From Lachnospiraceae bacterium (GTDB lineage: Bacteria; Bacillota; Clostridia; Lachnospirales; Lachnospiraceae): DNA of 64,000 nucleotides. The DNA lies in NCBI GenBank assembly GCA_022792535.1, contig JAAWBG010000017.1, forward strand, positions 1 to 64,000. The letters run 5' to 3'. The notes beneath the pieces are model-generated. The model made no database searches. It was not told where the DNA came from and saw nothing but the letters and a program-made list of their open reading frames with translations. This document shows, piece by piece, positions 10,418-20,151 of this stretch; position 1 is the stretch's first letter; every line of letters starts with the position of its first letter. Position numbers and translations under genes: made by a program.

Positions 10418-11740
10418 TCACGCTTGAATCACAATACTGCCATCACTGACAGACGTTACTGTGCCAGAAATGCTGGCATGGAGGTTCGCACCCAATTTCC
10501 CTTCTGGAATACGGGCAATCAGGTCACCTTTTTCCACCTTGCTGCCTGCCTCTATGACAGGCTCTGCCGGCGCCCCCACATTCTGTCGAAGCGGAAGCGT
10601 AACCTTTCCGTAAGCAGGTGCGCACTCCTCCATAGGCGCCTCAACATCGTAGGCTGCAAGGCCCAGCTGATGGATCAGTTTATGTACTGGATAACGCTTA
10701 AGTTCTCGATAAGGCGCACTGTGATCCGGTTTCTGGTTCAGACTATTGCGGATCCCCTGTTCCCCCAAAATACCTTTGAGGTTACCGTTCAATTTCCAAG
10801 GCTGAAGCCCCATTACACAGGCGTACTCGCACAGACGGCATCCACAGCAGAGATAAGCGTTCATTGGGGTTTGAGCCGGATCACACATACTTCCGTAAGC
10901 TGCCAGGCGCATCAGCTTATGAGGCTGAATGCGGTGCCCCAAAAGCCCTCTCGGACAGACCTCAGAGCACAGGGAACACTGCATACAAGCAGTTGCCGCC
11001 TGCCGCAGGGAAACACCTACGGGACGCTCCAGACTGTTCAGTAAAGGATGTCCTGCCGGAACCACAATAAGCCCTTTTGTGGTTTTAGTGATGGCGCTCT
11101 CTGGAGAAACCAAACGTCCCATCATGGGGCCTCCATTGACAATCCGATAATCTTCTACCATAGGACCGCCTGCCAGTTCCAGCGCTTCTGCCACTGTAAT
11201 GCCAAGGGGAACCTTGACTGTCTTTGGTGTACGTACAGCCCCTGTCAGCGTTACATATTTTTCTATGACCGGATGGCCGTCTACAGCATCCATTACGTTC
11301 AGGGCAGTCTCCACATTTGTCACCACAACGCCTACATTCATGGGGATTCCACCCTCTGGAACAATCCTTCCTGTAACCTCATAAACAATGACCTGCTCAT
11401 CACCTGCCGGGTAAAAAGCTCCCAGCAGGTGCAGCCGCAGTTTCGGATAATTTGTCAATTCCCGCTGCAATACTTCGGCAGCAGTGTGATAATGTTCCTT
11501 TAACGCCACAACGCCTTCCGCCGCTCCTAAATGTGTGACAATTTTATCTAAAGCCTCAAGCAGCCTGCCGGCCTGCTTTGCCATAAGCTGCTGATCCACC
11601 CGCAAAAGAGGCTCGCACTCAGCTCCATTGATAATTACGATATCTGCTTTGGCATTCAGCTTTACATGGGTGGGGAAGCCTGCACCCCCTGCGCCGACAA
11701 CGCCGGCGCTTTCCACTAAGGCTGTTAAATTTTCTGGCAT
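10418..11740 (-). CDS. pduS: PduS cobalamin reductase / RnfC-like Fe-S flavoprotein
   Basis: GVVGAGGAGFPTHVKL...; CMQCSLCSEVCPRG and CCGCRLCEYACVMG Fe-S motifs; start placed at internal Met after RBS. Confidence 0.92.
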   Translation of the reverse strand: MPENLTALVESAGVVGAGGAGFPTHVKLNAKADIVIINGAECEPLLRVDQQLMAKQAGRLLEALDKIVTHLGAAEGVVALKEHYHTAAEVLQRELTNYPKLRLHLLGAFYPAGDEQVIVYEVTGRIVPEGGIPMNVGVVVTNVETALNVMDAVDGHPVIEKYVTLTGAVRTPKTVKVPLGITVAEALELAGGPMVEDYRIVNGGPMMGRLVSPESAITKTTKGLIVVPAGHPLLNSLERPVGVSLRQAATACMQCSLCSEVCPRGLLGHRIQPHKLMRLAAYGSMCDPAQTPMNAYLCCGCRLCEYACVMGLQPWKLNGNLKGILGEQGIRNSLNQKPDHSAPYRELKRYPVHKLIHQLGLAAYDVEAPMEECAPAYGKVTLPLRQNVGAPAEPVIEAGSKVEKGDLIARIPEGKLGANLHASISGTVTSVSDGSIVIQA

Positions 11741-11757
11741 AGGAACCACCTCCCTAA

Positions 11758-13173
11758 TCAGCGCACATCCATTCCGCCTACCAGCACGCATCTGCGCCGC
11801 CGGGCAAAGGATTTGGCTGAAGTCAATCCCTCTCCAGTAGGACCGGCAATGGTAAATGTCGTGTAACCTTCACCGCCTACACCGATTCCCGCATAGGAAG
11901 GGCCATTTTTTACAAAAATTGTCGTCTGGATAAGTTTCGCCATCTTGGTCAGCTTATCCACATTGCGGGAATGCATGATTGCAGTATGACGGTTGCCATG
12001 CTCCACCCGGACAGCCATCTCAATCCCGGCATCCACATCTGGAACCCGCACGATGGGCAGAATAGGCATCATCAGCTCCACCTGTACAAAAGGATGATCT
12101 TCCTGAGTCTGTACAAGAATGACTTTTACATCCTCATCTACCTGGACGCCTGCCTGCTCTAAAATGTATTTGGCGCTCTTACCCACAAAGGACGTTACCG
12201 GGCTCTTTCCATCTTCCTGGACCACCAGTTTCACAAGTTTGTCAATGATCACTGGATCTTTCACCTCATATGCGCCATTTTTTTTCATATTAAAAATTAA
12301 GTAATCTGCCGCAGAATCTACCACGATCACTTCTTTCTCTGCAATACAGGGCAGATTATTGTCAAAACAGCAGCCATCAATAATATCTTTTCCTGCTTTT
12401 TCAATATTAGCTGTCTCATCCACCACGACAGGAGGATTGCCTGCCCCTGCTCCAATGGCTTTTTTACCGCTGGAAAGTACGGTCTTTACAATCCCAGGAC
12501 CTCCTGTTGCCACCAGCATCCTGATCAGAGGATGACGCATCATGGCATTTGTATTCTCAATAGAGGGCTGTGACACAGTAACCACCAAATTAGAAGGAGC
12601 CCCAGCCTCAGCCAAAGCTTTGTTGATCAGCCGGACTAAATGCAGTGAAACATGTTTTGCCCTTGGATGAGGACTGAACACCACACTGTTGCCTGCTGCC
12701 AGCATTCCAATGGAATTGCAGATGATTGTCTCCGTAGGGTTTGTGGTAGGCGTAATCGCCCCAATCACTCCAAAAGGAGAATACTCCACTAATGTAAGAC
12801 CATCGTCACCAGACATAGCATCTGTGGTCAAATCTTCTATTCCCGGCGTCTTAGTCGCAGCAAGCCGGTTCTTGATCAATTTGTGCTCATAATTTCCCAT
12901 CTCAGTCTCTTCTACAGATTGGCGGGAAATATATTCCAGATTCTCCTGATTCAGAACTACATCGCGGATAACCTGTACATAGGCTGCCCTCTCATGCATG
13001 GTACAGTTTAAATACTCCCGCTGAGCAGCAGCGGCAGCTTCTACCGCCTCATCCATATTTTCAAAGATGCCCCAGTTTCCGTCTTCTGATCCCAGACAAG
13101 AGCCTGAAACGCCATCCAACCGGTTCAAGACTTTATTCACTATGCCCGCTACTACGCGTTCATCAATATTCAT
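11758..13173 (-). CDS. pduP: PduP CoA-acylating propionaldehyde dehydrogenase
   Basis: ALDH fold with EKAGKDIIDGCCFDNNLPCIAEKEVIVV catalytic Cys; amphipathic N-terminal peptide. Confidence 0.93.
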   Translation of the reverse strand: MNIDERVVAGIVNKVLNRLDGVSGSCLGSEDGNWGIFENMDEAVEAAAAAQREYLNCTMHERAAYVQVIRDVVLNQENLEYISRQSVEETEMGNYEHKLIKNRLAATKTPGIEDLTTDAMSGDDGLTLVEYSPFGVIGAITPTTNPTETIICNSIGMLAAGNSVVFSPHPRAKHVSLHLVRLINKALAEAGAPSNLVVTVSQPSIENTNAMMRHPLIRMLVATGGPGIVKTVLSSGKKAIGAGAGNPPVVVDETANIEKAGKDIIDGCCFDNNLPCIAEKEVIVVDSAADYLIFNMKKNGAYEVKDPVIIDKLVKLVVQEDGKSPVTSFVGKSAKYILEQAGVQVDEDVKVILVQTQEDHPFVQVELMMPILPIVRVPDVDAGIEMAVRVEHGNRHTAIMHSRNVDKLTKMAKLIQTTIFVKNGPSYAGIGVGGEGYTTFTIAGPTGEGLTSAKSFARRRRCVLVGGMDVR

Positions 13174-13185
13174 TGCTTTCCCTCC

Positions 13186-14172
13186 TTACATAGACATTGC
13201 ATAACGTGCAATCTCCATATCCTGTTCTACCGTCCCGCCGGATACACCGATGCCTCCCACGATCTGACCATCCGTTATATAGGGAAAGCCTCCTCCAAAC
13301 AGGATGATTTTTCCTGGCGCAGCATTTTCGATTCCGTAAAGGGGACCTTCCGGCTGTGCCGCCAGGCCTAACTCATGCGTCGGCATATGAAAGGCATTGG
13401 CAGTATACGCTTTGCCGATGGACACCTCCACGCTTCCTGGCAGGGCGCCCTCCATCCGCTCAAGTAAAAGCAGATTTCCACCGCTGTCCACAGCAGAAAA
13501 GACCACCGGAACCCCCAGCTCCCGTGATTTTTCCTTGGCCCTCTCAGCTATGCCTTCAAGAACCTCTAAGGAAATCGGAGGAAGGCCGCCTGTATACTTT
13601 GTCAACACACCTTTTACCACATCCGTCACTTTCTCCCGCATCTGGATCTGGGTTACCGTTTCCTCCTGGAGACGGGCCAGAGCGTAAATGGCGTCAGACA
13701 AACGGTTGACATAGCGCATCAGCACCTCGCGCAAGGGATGACTGGCATCTAACTCTACCATACGCCGTTCTCCCCGCCGCACAATGGTACGGGCTACATG
13801 CAGGGCAGAAGACGCCGGATCTACACCGGGAATCACAAAATGCGTCATCTTTCCGGTTGTCTCCGTACAAGTGTCCACCACATGTTCCAGAAAAGCAACG
13901 TCCTCCTCAGAAATCAAACTTTCCAGCTTAGAAGCGCCTTTCTCGTCGCTGGCCAGCTCTGCTCCCAAAGAAAACAATCTGCCCTGAATCCGGCGTATCG
14001 TACTTCTAACATATTCCTGACATGTATTAGAATAGGCCAGGCCCAGCATGGAGTTTGCCTCATCAATGGTGCCATAACACTCTACCTGAAGGTCTGATTT
14101 GCTGACCCTCAATCCTCCTACCAGGCTGGTCTGACCTTTATCACCAGTTTTTGTGTATAAATTCGCCATCAA
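13186..14172 (-). CDS. pduO: PduO ATP:cob(I)alamin adenosyltransferase with C-terminal GlcG/DUF336 domain
   Basis: LYTKTGDKGQTSLVGG...VECYGTIDEANSMLGLAYS and C-terminal ISLEVLEGIAERAKEKSRELGVPVVFSAVDSGGNLLLLERM. Confidence 0.93.
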   Translation of the reverse strand: MMANLYTKTGDKGQTSLVGGLRVSKSDLQVECYGTIDEANSMLGLAYSNTCQEYVRSTIRRIQGRLFSLGAELASDEKGASKLESLISEEDVAFLEHVVDTCTETTGKMTHFVIPGVDPASSALHVARTIVRRGERRMVELDASHPLREVLMRYVNRLSDAIYALARLQEETVTQIQMREKVTDVVKGVLTKYTGGLPPISLEVLEGIAERAKEKSRELGVPVVFSAVDSGGNLLLLERMEGALPGSVEVSIGKAYTANAFHMPTHELGLAAQPEGPLYGIENAAPGKIILFGGGFPYITDGQIVGGIGVSGGTVEQDMEIARYAMSM

Positions 14173-14435
14173 CTCACCTCCACAGTGTCTACAATGCCCA
14201 CAATAGACGTATCCACTGGAGCCGAGCCATCGCCAAAAACATAACGGGCCGAACTGCCCTTACAAACAATTACGATCTCGCCGGTACCAGCCCCTACAGA
14301 ATCCACAGCAATTTCGGTTGAACCTTCCCGCTCCAACCGCTCGGTCAGCTTTTCGACCATTAAAAGCTTCATACCGATCAGATTTTCATTCTTACTGGTA
14401 GAAACTACAGTTCCAATTACTCTTCCTAAATACAT
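14169..14435 (-). CDS. pduN: PduN/EutN/CcmL pentameric vertex protein
   Basis: MYLGRVIGTVVSTSKNENLIGMKLLMVE...VGAGTGEIVIVCKGSSARYV. Confidence 0.9.
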   Translation of the reverse strand: MYLGRVIGTVVSTSKNENLIGMKLLMVEKLTERLEREGSTEIAVDSVGAGTGEIVIVCKGSSARYVFGDGSAPVDTSIVGIVDTVEVS

Positions 14436-14448
14436 TTTTCCACCTGCC

Positions 14449-15297
14449 TCATGATTCAATCTCTATACGGATACCCCGTCTGCGTGCTGCATCTGATGCC
14501 AGCTGCGTGATAATCGTCCTTTTGGGAACAATAACCACCGCCTGATCCGGATAAGACTTTATGTGCTTTTCGCTGAACACCCGTCCCTCCAACACTGCAT
14601 GGAATGTTCCAGCAGCTGCCTTTGACTGGGACTTGTTGTCTCTCCGTATTTGAGGTTCTGACTTCATGGAATCAAATCCGGGTACAAAACTTAAAATCGC
14701 TTTTCGGGCTGTCTCCCCTAACTGTTCCGAAGTGGTCAGATATGCCCCAAATTCTCTCAGGGTATTTTTGTTTTCCCGCAGCTTTCCTTTCAAAGCCTCT
14801 GTCATGTGAAAGCCTCGCTTTATGCGCTCCGGGTTATCGGGACAGCAGCCATCCACCGCTGCTATCACATTTTTCCCGCGCATCAGCCCGTCCAGGATAA
14901 TCGCAGCTGCCGGAGTATCTGCCATACATGCAGCCACATGAGCTGCAGTATTCACTGTCAAAGCTGGGACCAAAATCGTGTCATATCGGGCAGTAAGAGC
15001 CTCCGGTGAACTTTCTGGACGTTCCACCCAGAGTTCTTCCGGTTCCAGAGCGGAACGGATAGCTGATACATCTAATAGTTCCGCGGCGCTTCGGGTCAGC
15101 AGCACCCGGTAGGTAAACCCTTCCTCCTGACGCAGCATTCTAAGGCACTCCAAACCAGGTTCTATGCCCATATTGGATCCGGTATAAACTACTAACGCCT
15201 GTTTCTGCCGTTCCAAAAGTTTTTGTACCACTCGTTCCGCAAGTATCTCCGTCACAATATTATGGACATATCGTTCCTGTTCCGTCAACGCCCTCAC
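14449..15297 (-). CDS. BMC-associated flavoprotein-fold protein, possibly PduM-related C-terminus
   Basis: Flavoprotein-like core (ALVVYTGSNMGIEPGLECLRML... AAHVAACMADTPAAAIILDGLMRGKNVIAA) within the pdu operon; N-terminal amphipathic helix. Confidence 0.6.
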   Translation of the reverse strand: MRALTEQERYVHNIVTEILAERVVQKLLERQKQALVVYTGSNMGIEPGLECLRMLRQEEGFTYRVLLTRSAAELLDVSAIRSALEPEELWVERPESSPEALTARYDTILVPALTVNTAAHVAACMADTPAAAIILDGLMRGKNVIAAVDGCCPDNPERIKRGFHMTEALKGKLRENKNTLREFGAYLTTSEQLGETARKAILSFVPGFDSMKSEPQIRRDNKSQSKAAAGTFHAVLEGRVFSEKHIKSYPDQAVVIVPKRTIITQLASDAARRRGIRIEIES

Positions 15298-15301
15298 CCC
15301 C

Positions 15302-16129
15302 TTACTTTGTACAATTCATAGCAATACCCAGAGGTGTTACCAGCAGCGGTGACGCCGGCTTCACCACAGGGGTGCCAAGATATTTTTCAAAAACAGATTC
15401 AAACTGCGTAAAACAGCATGCACCGCCTACCACATAGACGGTATCTACTGGATATTCTTCTAGACTGCGCTTTACGATCGCAGCCATTTTTTCCACAACC
15501 GGCTTCACTACAGGGAATACATTTTCCTCTTGAGCCTTATCACGTTTCATCAGCTCGGCCTCCTGGGTACTGCATCCATAAAACCCGGCCAGTACCAAAG
15601 TCATATGGGTACCTCCTGTAGGCTCGTCACTTGTGTAAATCACTTTCCCGTCCTTCAAGATGCTGATCCCTGTAGTTCCACCTCCTACATCTACCACTGC
15701 ACCGTCTGTAATACCTAAAACAGCGGCAGCGGCAGTAGGTTCATCTACAATTTCGGTAAGCTGGAATCCGGCTGATTCTACCACATTGCCGATGGCTTTT
15801 ACATTACCGGAAAGAATTCCCGGCGGAATGGCGCAGGCTCCTGCTTCCAAAGTCTCGCCCAGCAGTTCTTCCAATTGGCCCTTGAGCTTTGTCACAGCCT
15901 GCACAGCCCCTACGTAATCCACCACAATGCCATCCCGAACTACAGTCGATGGAAAAGTAGCGCCGGCTACCGGTCGGTTTTCCTCATCCACCACTGCCAG
16001 AACAATGTTTGCAGTGCCTAAGTCTACGCCAGTGCGCAAAGTGCCTTCCCAATCTTTTTTCTCGCCTTTTTCTATAAGACGTTCAAATTCCAGCAGTGTC
16101 TCATTGCACTGCGTGATATCGCAACTCAT
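15302..16129 (-). CDS. eutJ: EutJ-like actin/Hsp70-fold protein
   Basis: TGVDLGTANIVLAVVDEENRPVAG...VDVGGGTTGISILKDGK...VYVVGGACCFTQFE. Confidence 0.85.
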   Translation of the reverse strand: MSCDITQCNETLLEFERLIEKGEKKDWEGTLRTGVDLGTANIVLAVVDEENRPVAGATFPSTVVRDGIVVDYVGAVQAVTKLKGQLEELLGETLEAGACAIPPGILSGNVKAIGNVVESAGFQLTEIVDEPTAAAAVLGITDGAVVDVGGGTTGISILKDGKVIYTSDEPTGGTHMTLVLAGFYGCSTQEAELMKRDKAQEENVFPVVKPVVEKMAAIVKRSLEEYPVDTVYVVGGACCFTQFESVFEKYLGTPVVKPASPLLVTPLGIAMNCTK

Positions 16130-16149
16130 ATGCACTTCCTCCATTGCCT

Positions 16150-16800
16150 TTAATCCAGAATGATACGTGCCTGGTCTCCATTTTTCACTCCCAGAGCGTT
16201 GGCCTCTTCCACATCAATGTGCATTTCCGGAGCATATTTGTCGGACACGCGGATCAGCACGTTATTCAATATTGCACCCCGCAGACCGCCTACCTCTACC
16301 CGGACCAGCTGCCCATCGTGTACGCCCATATGCTCTGCAGTGGCAGGATCAAGGTGAATGTGGCGAAGGGCCACAATAACACCTCTTTTAATCTCCACTT
16401 CTCCATTGGGACCAACCACTCTTATGCCTGGTGTGCCCTCCAGCTGACCGGATTCCCGGATAGGTGCACGCACACCAAGCATATAACCGTCGCCAATGGA
16501 AATCTCTATCTGGGATTCATCACGCAGGGGGCCAAGTACACGCATACGTTTTAATTCGCCCTTAGAGCCTTGGCTGGTCACTGTTTCCGCAGCAGCATAC
16601 TGACCCGGCTGTCCTAAATCTTTGATCCGCGTCAACTCGCTGCCTTCCCCAAACAAGGCATCCATATCCGCCCGATTCAGATGAACATGACGGTTAGAAA
16701 CGCCAATAGGAACAGAACGCTCCCATTTGCAGAGCTCCTCTACCACCATTTTCACTACAAGGCGTAAAAATTCTTCCTGCGTGCGTTGGCTTTTCTCCAC
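16150..16800 (-). CDS. pduL: PduL phosphate propanoyltransferase
   Basis: VPIGVSNRHVHLNRADMDALFGEG...ALRHIHLDPATAEHMGVHDGQLVRV...DKYAPEMHIDVEEANALG. Confidence 0.95.
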   Translation of the reverse strand: MEKSQRTQEEFLRLVVKMVVEELCKWERSVPIGVSNRHVHLNRADMDALFGEGSELTRIKDLGQPGQYAAAETVTSQGSKGELKRMRVLGPLRDESQIEISIGDGYMLGVRAPIRESGQLEGTPGIRVVGPNGEVEIKRGVIVALRHIHLDPATAEHMGVHDGQLVRVEVGGLRGAILNNVLIRVSDKYAPEMHIDVEEANALGVKNGDQARIILD

Positions 16801-16815
16801 GTCTTATTCCTCCTC

Positions 16816-17091
16816 TCACAGATCCTTGGGCAGGATTCTCTCTACATCTGTATGTGGACGTGGAATCACGTGCTGTGATACGATCTCGCCCACTTTTTCA
16901 GCGGCAGCAGCACCTGCATCTACAGACGCTTTCACTGCTCCCACATCGCCGCGAACCATCACGGTCACCAGTCCTGAGCCAATCTTCTCATAACCAATCA
17001 GCGTAACATTTGCTGATTTTGTCATAGCATCAGCTGCTTCAATGGCACCAACAAGACCTTTTGTTTCAATCATGCCAAGAGCTTCACCCAT
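16816..17091 (-). CDS. pduJ: PduA/PduJ-type hexameric BMC shell protein
   Basis: [60 protein letters not shown]. Confidence 0.92.
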   Translation of the reverse strand: MGEALGMIETKGLVGAIEAADAMTKSANVTLIGYEKIGSGLVTVMVRGDVGAVKASVDAGAAAAEKVGEIVSQHVIPRPHTDVERILPKDL

Positions 17092-17122
17092 AACGATAAC
17101 CTCCAATCTATCCTAACCTTGA

Positions 17123-17932
17123 TTATTCTGCATTCTCCTGCTTACTGCCTCGCTTGCCTCCTTTGCGTCCTTTTGAGGCCGCTTTTTTGGCTGGCTTTGG
17201 AGCTGCAGTTTCCTGAGATTCCTGTTCCGGGGAACCTTCCCCTTCTTCCGCCTCAGAATCTATCGCCTCCTGTGCGCTTTCTCCAGAGGGATTATCTGTC
17301 TCTGCTTCCTGTGTATTTTCTACAGGCGCTTCCACAGAATCCGGCTCTGTTTCCAGTACATTTTCCACAGGTGTATCTGCACTCTTCGCCTCTGTTTCCT
17401 GTACAGATACCTCCGCATTATCCGGCTCTGTTTCTGGTGCATCTTCTACAGATACTTCCGGCACAGAAGTTTTCTCTGCCGCCTCATCTACTTGTTCCGG
17501 CACTGAGACGGGCTGACTTTCTTTTATCTGCTCTGCCTTTTGTTCTTCTGGCTCTGACAGCAGTTTTTCTTCCTCTTTCACTTCACCTGAACGTTTTGAT
17601 GGTGTGGGCGGCTCTGGCATATCCGGCCCTTTTGACGGTTGTGTGTCCCCAACAGTATCCGGATTATGCACCAGCATGTCAAGTCCGGCAGAGGGACGGG
17701 GAATCACGCGCGTACTCACCACCTGGTTCACTTTAGCGGCTGCCATCCGAGCTGCATCTACCGCAGCTTTTACTGCTCCCACATCACCTTGAACTTTGAT
17801 CGTCGTCCAGCCTCCGCCTCTTGTCAGCTCATAACCGATCAGCTCTACATTGGCTGACTTCACTGCTGCGTCTGCCGCCTCAATGCCGGCCGCCAATCCC
17901 TGCGTCTCTATGAGCCCTAAACTTTTCTTCAT
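17123..17932 (-). CDS. pduK: PduK-like BMC shell protein with long acidic then basic low-complexity C-terminal tail
   Basis: N-terminal BMC domain (MKKSLGLIETQGLAAGIEAADAAVKSANVELIGYEL), then about 170 aa E/P/S-rich tail ending KPAKKAASKGRKGGKRGSKQENAE. Confidence 0.8.
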   Translation of the reverse strand: MKKSLGLIETQGLAAGIEAADAAVKSANVELIGYELTRGGGWTTIKVQGDVGAVKAAVDAARMAAAKVNQVVSTRVIPRPSAGLDMLVHNPDTVGDTQPSKGPDMPEPPTPSKRSGEVKEEEKLLSEPEEQKAEQIKESQPVSVPEQVDEAAEKTSVPEVSVEDAPETEPDNAEVSVQETEAKSADTPVENVLETEPDSVEAPVENTQEAETDNPSGESAQEAIDSEAEEGEGSPEQESQETAAPKPAKKAASKGRKGGKRGSKQENAE

Positions 17933-18300
17933 GCCCTCACCTCCCTATTCAAAGGCTTTAGCGGCAGCTTTTTTACCAGCCGGGCCGCATTAGCCCCTAG
18001 GATACGCGCCTGTTCCAGAGACCGAACTGGAATCTGAAACAAAGGCCGCTCATGATCTAGTTTGGAAATATTCAGAACTGCATTCTGCCCGTCCATTCCC
18101 ACACCCACGCCCAGCCGGGAAGCCTGTGCACCAGTCCAGGCCAGTGCCAGGGCATCACCTTCTGTCTTTGTCCAGGTCTCCCATGGAATACCCTCTTCCT
18201 CCAGTCCGTAAAGGAGCTGTTGAAAAGCGGGCTCTGGAACCTCTGGACTGCACAATACATGAACCGTAGGCTTTGTCATTTCGATTTGGGCAGGGTTCAT
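17929..18300 (-). CDS. pduH: PduH diol dehydratase reactivase small subunit
   Basis: PTVHVLCSPEVPEPAFQQLLYGLEEEGIPWE...; overlaps pduG stop by 4 nt. Confidence 0.9.
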   Translation of the reverse strand: MNPAQIEMTKPTVHVLCSPEVPEPAFQQLLYGLEEEGIPWETWTKTEGDALALAWTGAQASRLGVGVGMDGQNAVLNISKLDHERPLFQIPVRSLEQARILGANAARLVKKLPLKPLNREVRA

Positions 18301-20123
18301 ACAGTCTCCCCCCTTTCCATCAGGGAAAGCACCAGTCCTGTCGCCACTGCGTTGCGGGGACCTTCCGTTCCACGGATGTTTCCTCGGCCTGCCACCACCC
18401 TATACTGTGACAGCGCGTCTGTGACCATCTGCGGAACCTCAAAATCCAAAGCAGAACCTCCTACCAGCACAACAAACTGAATATCCCGGACATTTCCGGT
18501 AGGACTGACTCTGGTCAGCGCGCGCAGCGCGTTTGTTACAAATACTTTTTGCTTTGCCTGGCGTCGGATCAGTCGAATCTTTTCCATAGACCAATCACCT
18601 TCCAGCGGAATCATTTTGTCTTCTTTCAGAATAACCGTTTTTGCAAAAATATTGGGACTCAAGGGTTCTGAGAAAAACTCTACGGTTCCGTTCTCGTGAC
18701 GGATATGGAAAAAGCTCTCCACTTTTGCCAGAGGATATTTCTTCACATCTTCCGCCATATCAAAGCTGTCTAACCCCATCTCAGACTGGATCAGCAGCGT
18801 CACCATATTGCCTGCGCCTGCCAAATGAATGGAATGGATCTCTCCTTCTCCATTGATGATAGACGCATCGGTAGATCCTGCGCCCATGTCCAAAATAGCC
18901 AAAGGTTTGTTGGTACCTGGCGTCGTCAAGGCTCCTCGAATCGCCATATCGGCCTCCACGCCTCCAACCTGAACCGGAATTCCGATCTGTTCAGAAAATT
19001 CTGAGGCAATGGCTTCCATCTGAAGACGGTCTGCTTTTACCATGGCGGCAATTCCCACAGCGTTTTCCTGGGAAAACTCGTTGGCCAAACCGCCCTGAAC
19101 TTTCTGCGGAGTGAAGGTGTCTACTGCCAGCAAATCCTGAATATGAATATCCTTCGGGTGCTGTTTCGTCAGATTCGCCATAACTTGGCGGACTTTTTCT
19201 AACATGCCGCCTGCGTTTGTCCCTGGCTCTCCCCGGACGTCTTCCAGAACAGGAAGGGACTCCACCGCCTGCATAATCTTTTCTCCTCCTGCGTCCACAT
19301 CTACTTTCACAGTCCGGTTCTGACCGTAAAATTCAATGAGACCAGCAGGAATTTTCCTTTCCTTGACATCGCCTGCAGGAGTCTTAATAACCACAGCAGA
19401 GCGATTGCCGATCAATGCACGGGCGATAGGAACTACCTGCCTCGTCTCTTCAGAAGACAAACCAAAAAGTGTCGCGATCCCATATGGATTGGACAGTACT
19501 TCCACCACGCCGCCTACACCGGCAACCTCCACTGCAGAGCGCATACCCATAGGAACTTTATCCACCAGAGATACCTCGTCTACAATGGGAATCTTACGGT
19601 GCAGACGGTTGTGAATCAACACACCGTCATCCCGCTGGACGATAGCAGCGGTTACCCGCCGCCTCTCCATAGATCCTTCGTTGATCAGCCTTGCAGCGTC
19701 CTCAAAGTCCACGCTGGCAGGTATCACTACAATATAGTCTTTTCCTTCTGGCGCTGCTGCAAGCTGCGTGACCAAAATAGTCTCCCCTACGCCAACGCCC
19801 ATGCCGCCGGGCGTAGAGGGATTGTGTCCGATCATCGTAGATTCCGTGATAATGGTCTCTGTGATAGTCTCCATAGCTACATCGCCGATAACCGGAGCCG
19901 CCTCATTCAGACATACCTCCGAGAGTTCTGTTATCTCAACGCCCACCTTCTCCATTGCACTGGTCAAAGAATGGACGACACCATTGATGTTCTGCCGGGT
20001 TCCCTTGATACCCGTTGTGGGTACTGTGCCGCTGGCCAAAAACTCTATGTGATTTCCATCAATCTTTGCCAGAGCTGTCTCTGTCGTTGCATTTCCAATA
20101 TCAATGCCTGCAACAATTTTCAT
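18297..20123 (-). CDS. pduG: PduG diol dehydratase reactivase large subunit
   Basis: MKIVAGIDIGNATTETALAKI...STMIGHNPSTPGGMGVGVGETI...LDMGAGSTDASIING. Confidence 0.96.
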   Translation of the reverse strand: MKIVAGIDIGNATTETALAKIDGNHIEFLASGTVPTTGIKGTRQNINGVVHSLTSAMEKVGVEITELSEVCLNEAAPVIGDVAMETITETIITESTMIGHNPSTPGGMGVGVGETILVTQLAAAPEGKDYIVVIPASVDFEDAARLINEGSMERRRVTAAIVQRDDGVLIHNRLHRKIPIVDEVSLVDKVPMGMRSAVEVAGVGGVVEVLSNPYGIATLFGLSSEETRQVVPIARALIGNRSAVVIKTPAGDVKERKIPAGLIEFYGQNRTVKVDVDAGGEKIMQAVESLPVLEDVRGEPGTNAGGMLEKVRQVMANLTKQHPKDIHIQDLLAVDTFTPQKVQGGLANEFSQENAVGIAAMVKADRLQMEAIASEFSEQIGIPVQVGGVEADMAIRGALTTPGTNKPLAILDMGAGSTDASIINGEGEIHSIHLAGAGNMVTLLIQSEMGLDSFDMAEDVKKYPLAKVESFFHIRHENGTVEFFSEPLSPNIFAKTVILKEDKMIPLEGDWSMEKIRLIRRQAKQKVFVTNALRALTRVSPTGNVRDIQFVVLVGGSALDFEVPQMVTDALSQYRVVAGRGNIRGTEGPRNAVATGLVLSLMERGETV

Positions 20124-20151
20124 AGTGGAACCTCCTGACTTATGCAGAATC

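Noticed and set aside
10223-11044. Plus-strand 273-aa ORF antisense to pduT/pduS
   Set aside because: Antisense of well-supported Fe-S protein coding sequence; composition looks random.
14604-16554. Several plus-strand ORFs of 60-140 aa across pduN-pduL
   Set aside because: All lie antisense to strongly supported pdu genes and show no homologous motif.
17119-17736. Plus-strand 205-aa ORF opposite pduK
   Set aside because: Low-complexity shadow of the repetitive PduK tail on the other strand; no RBS or family signal.
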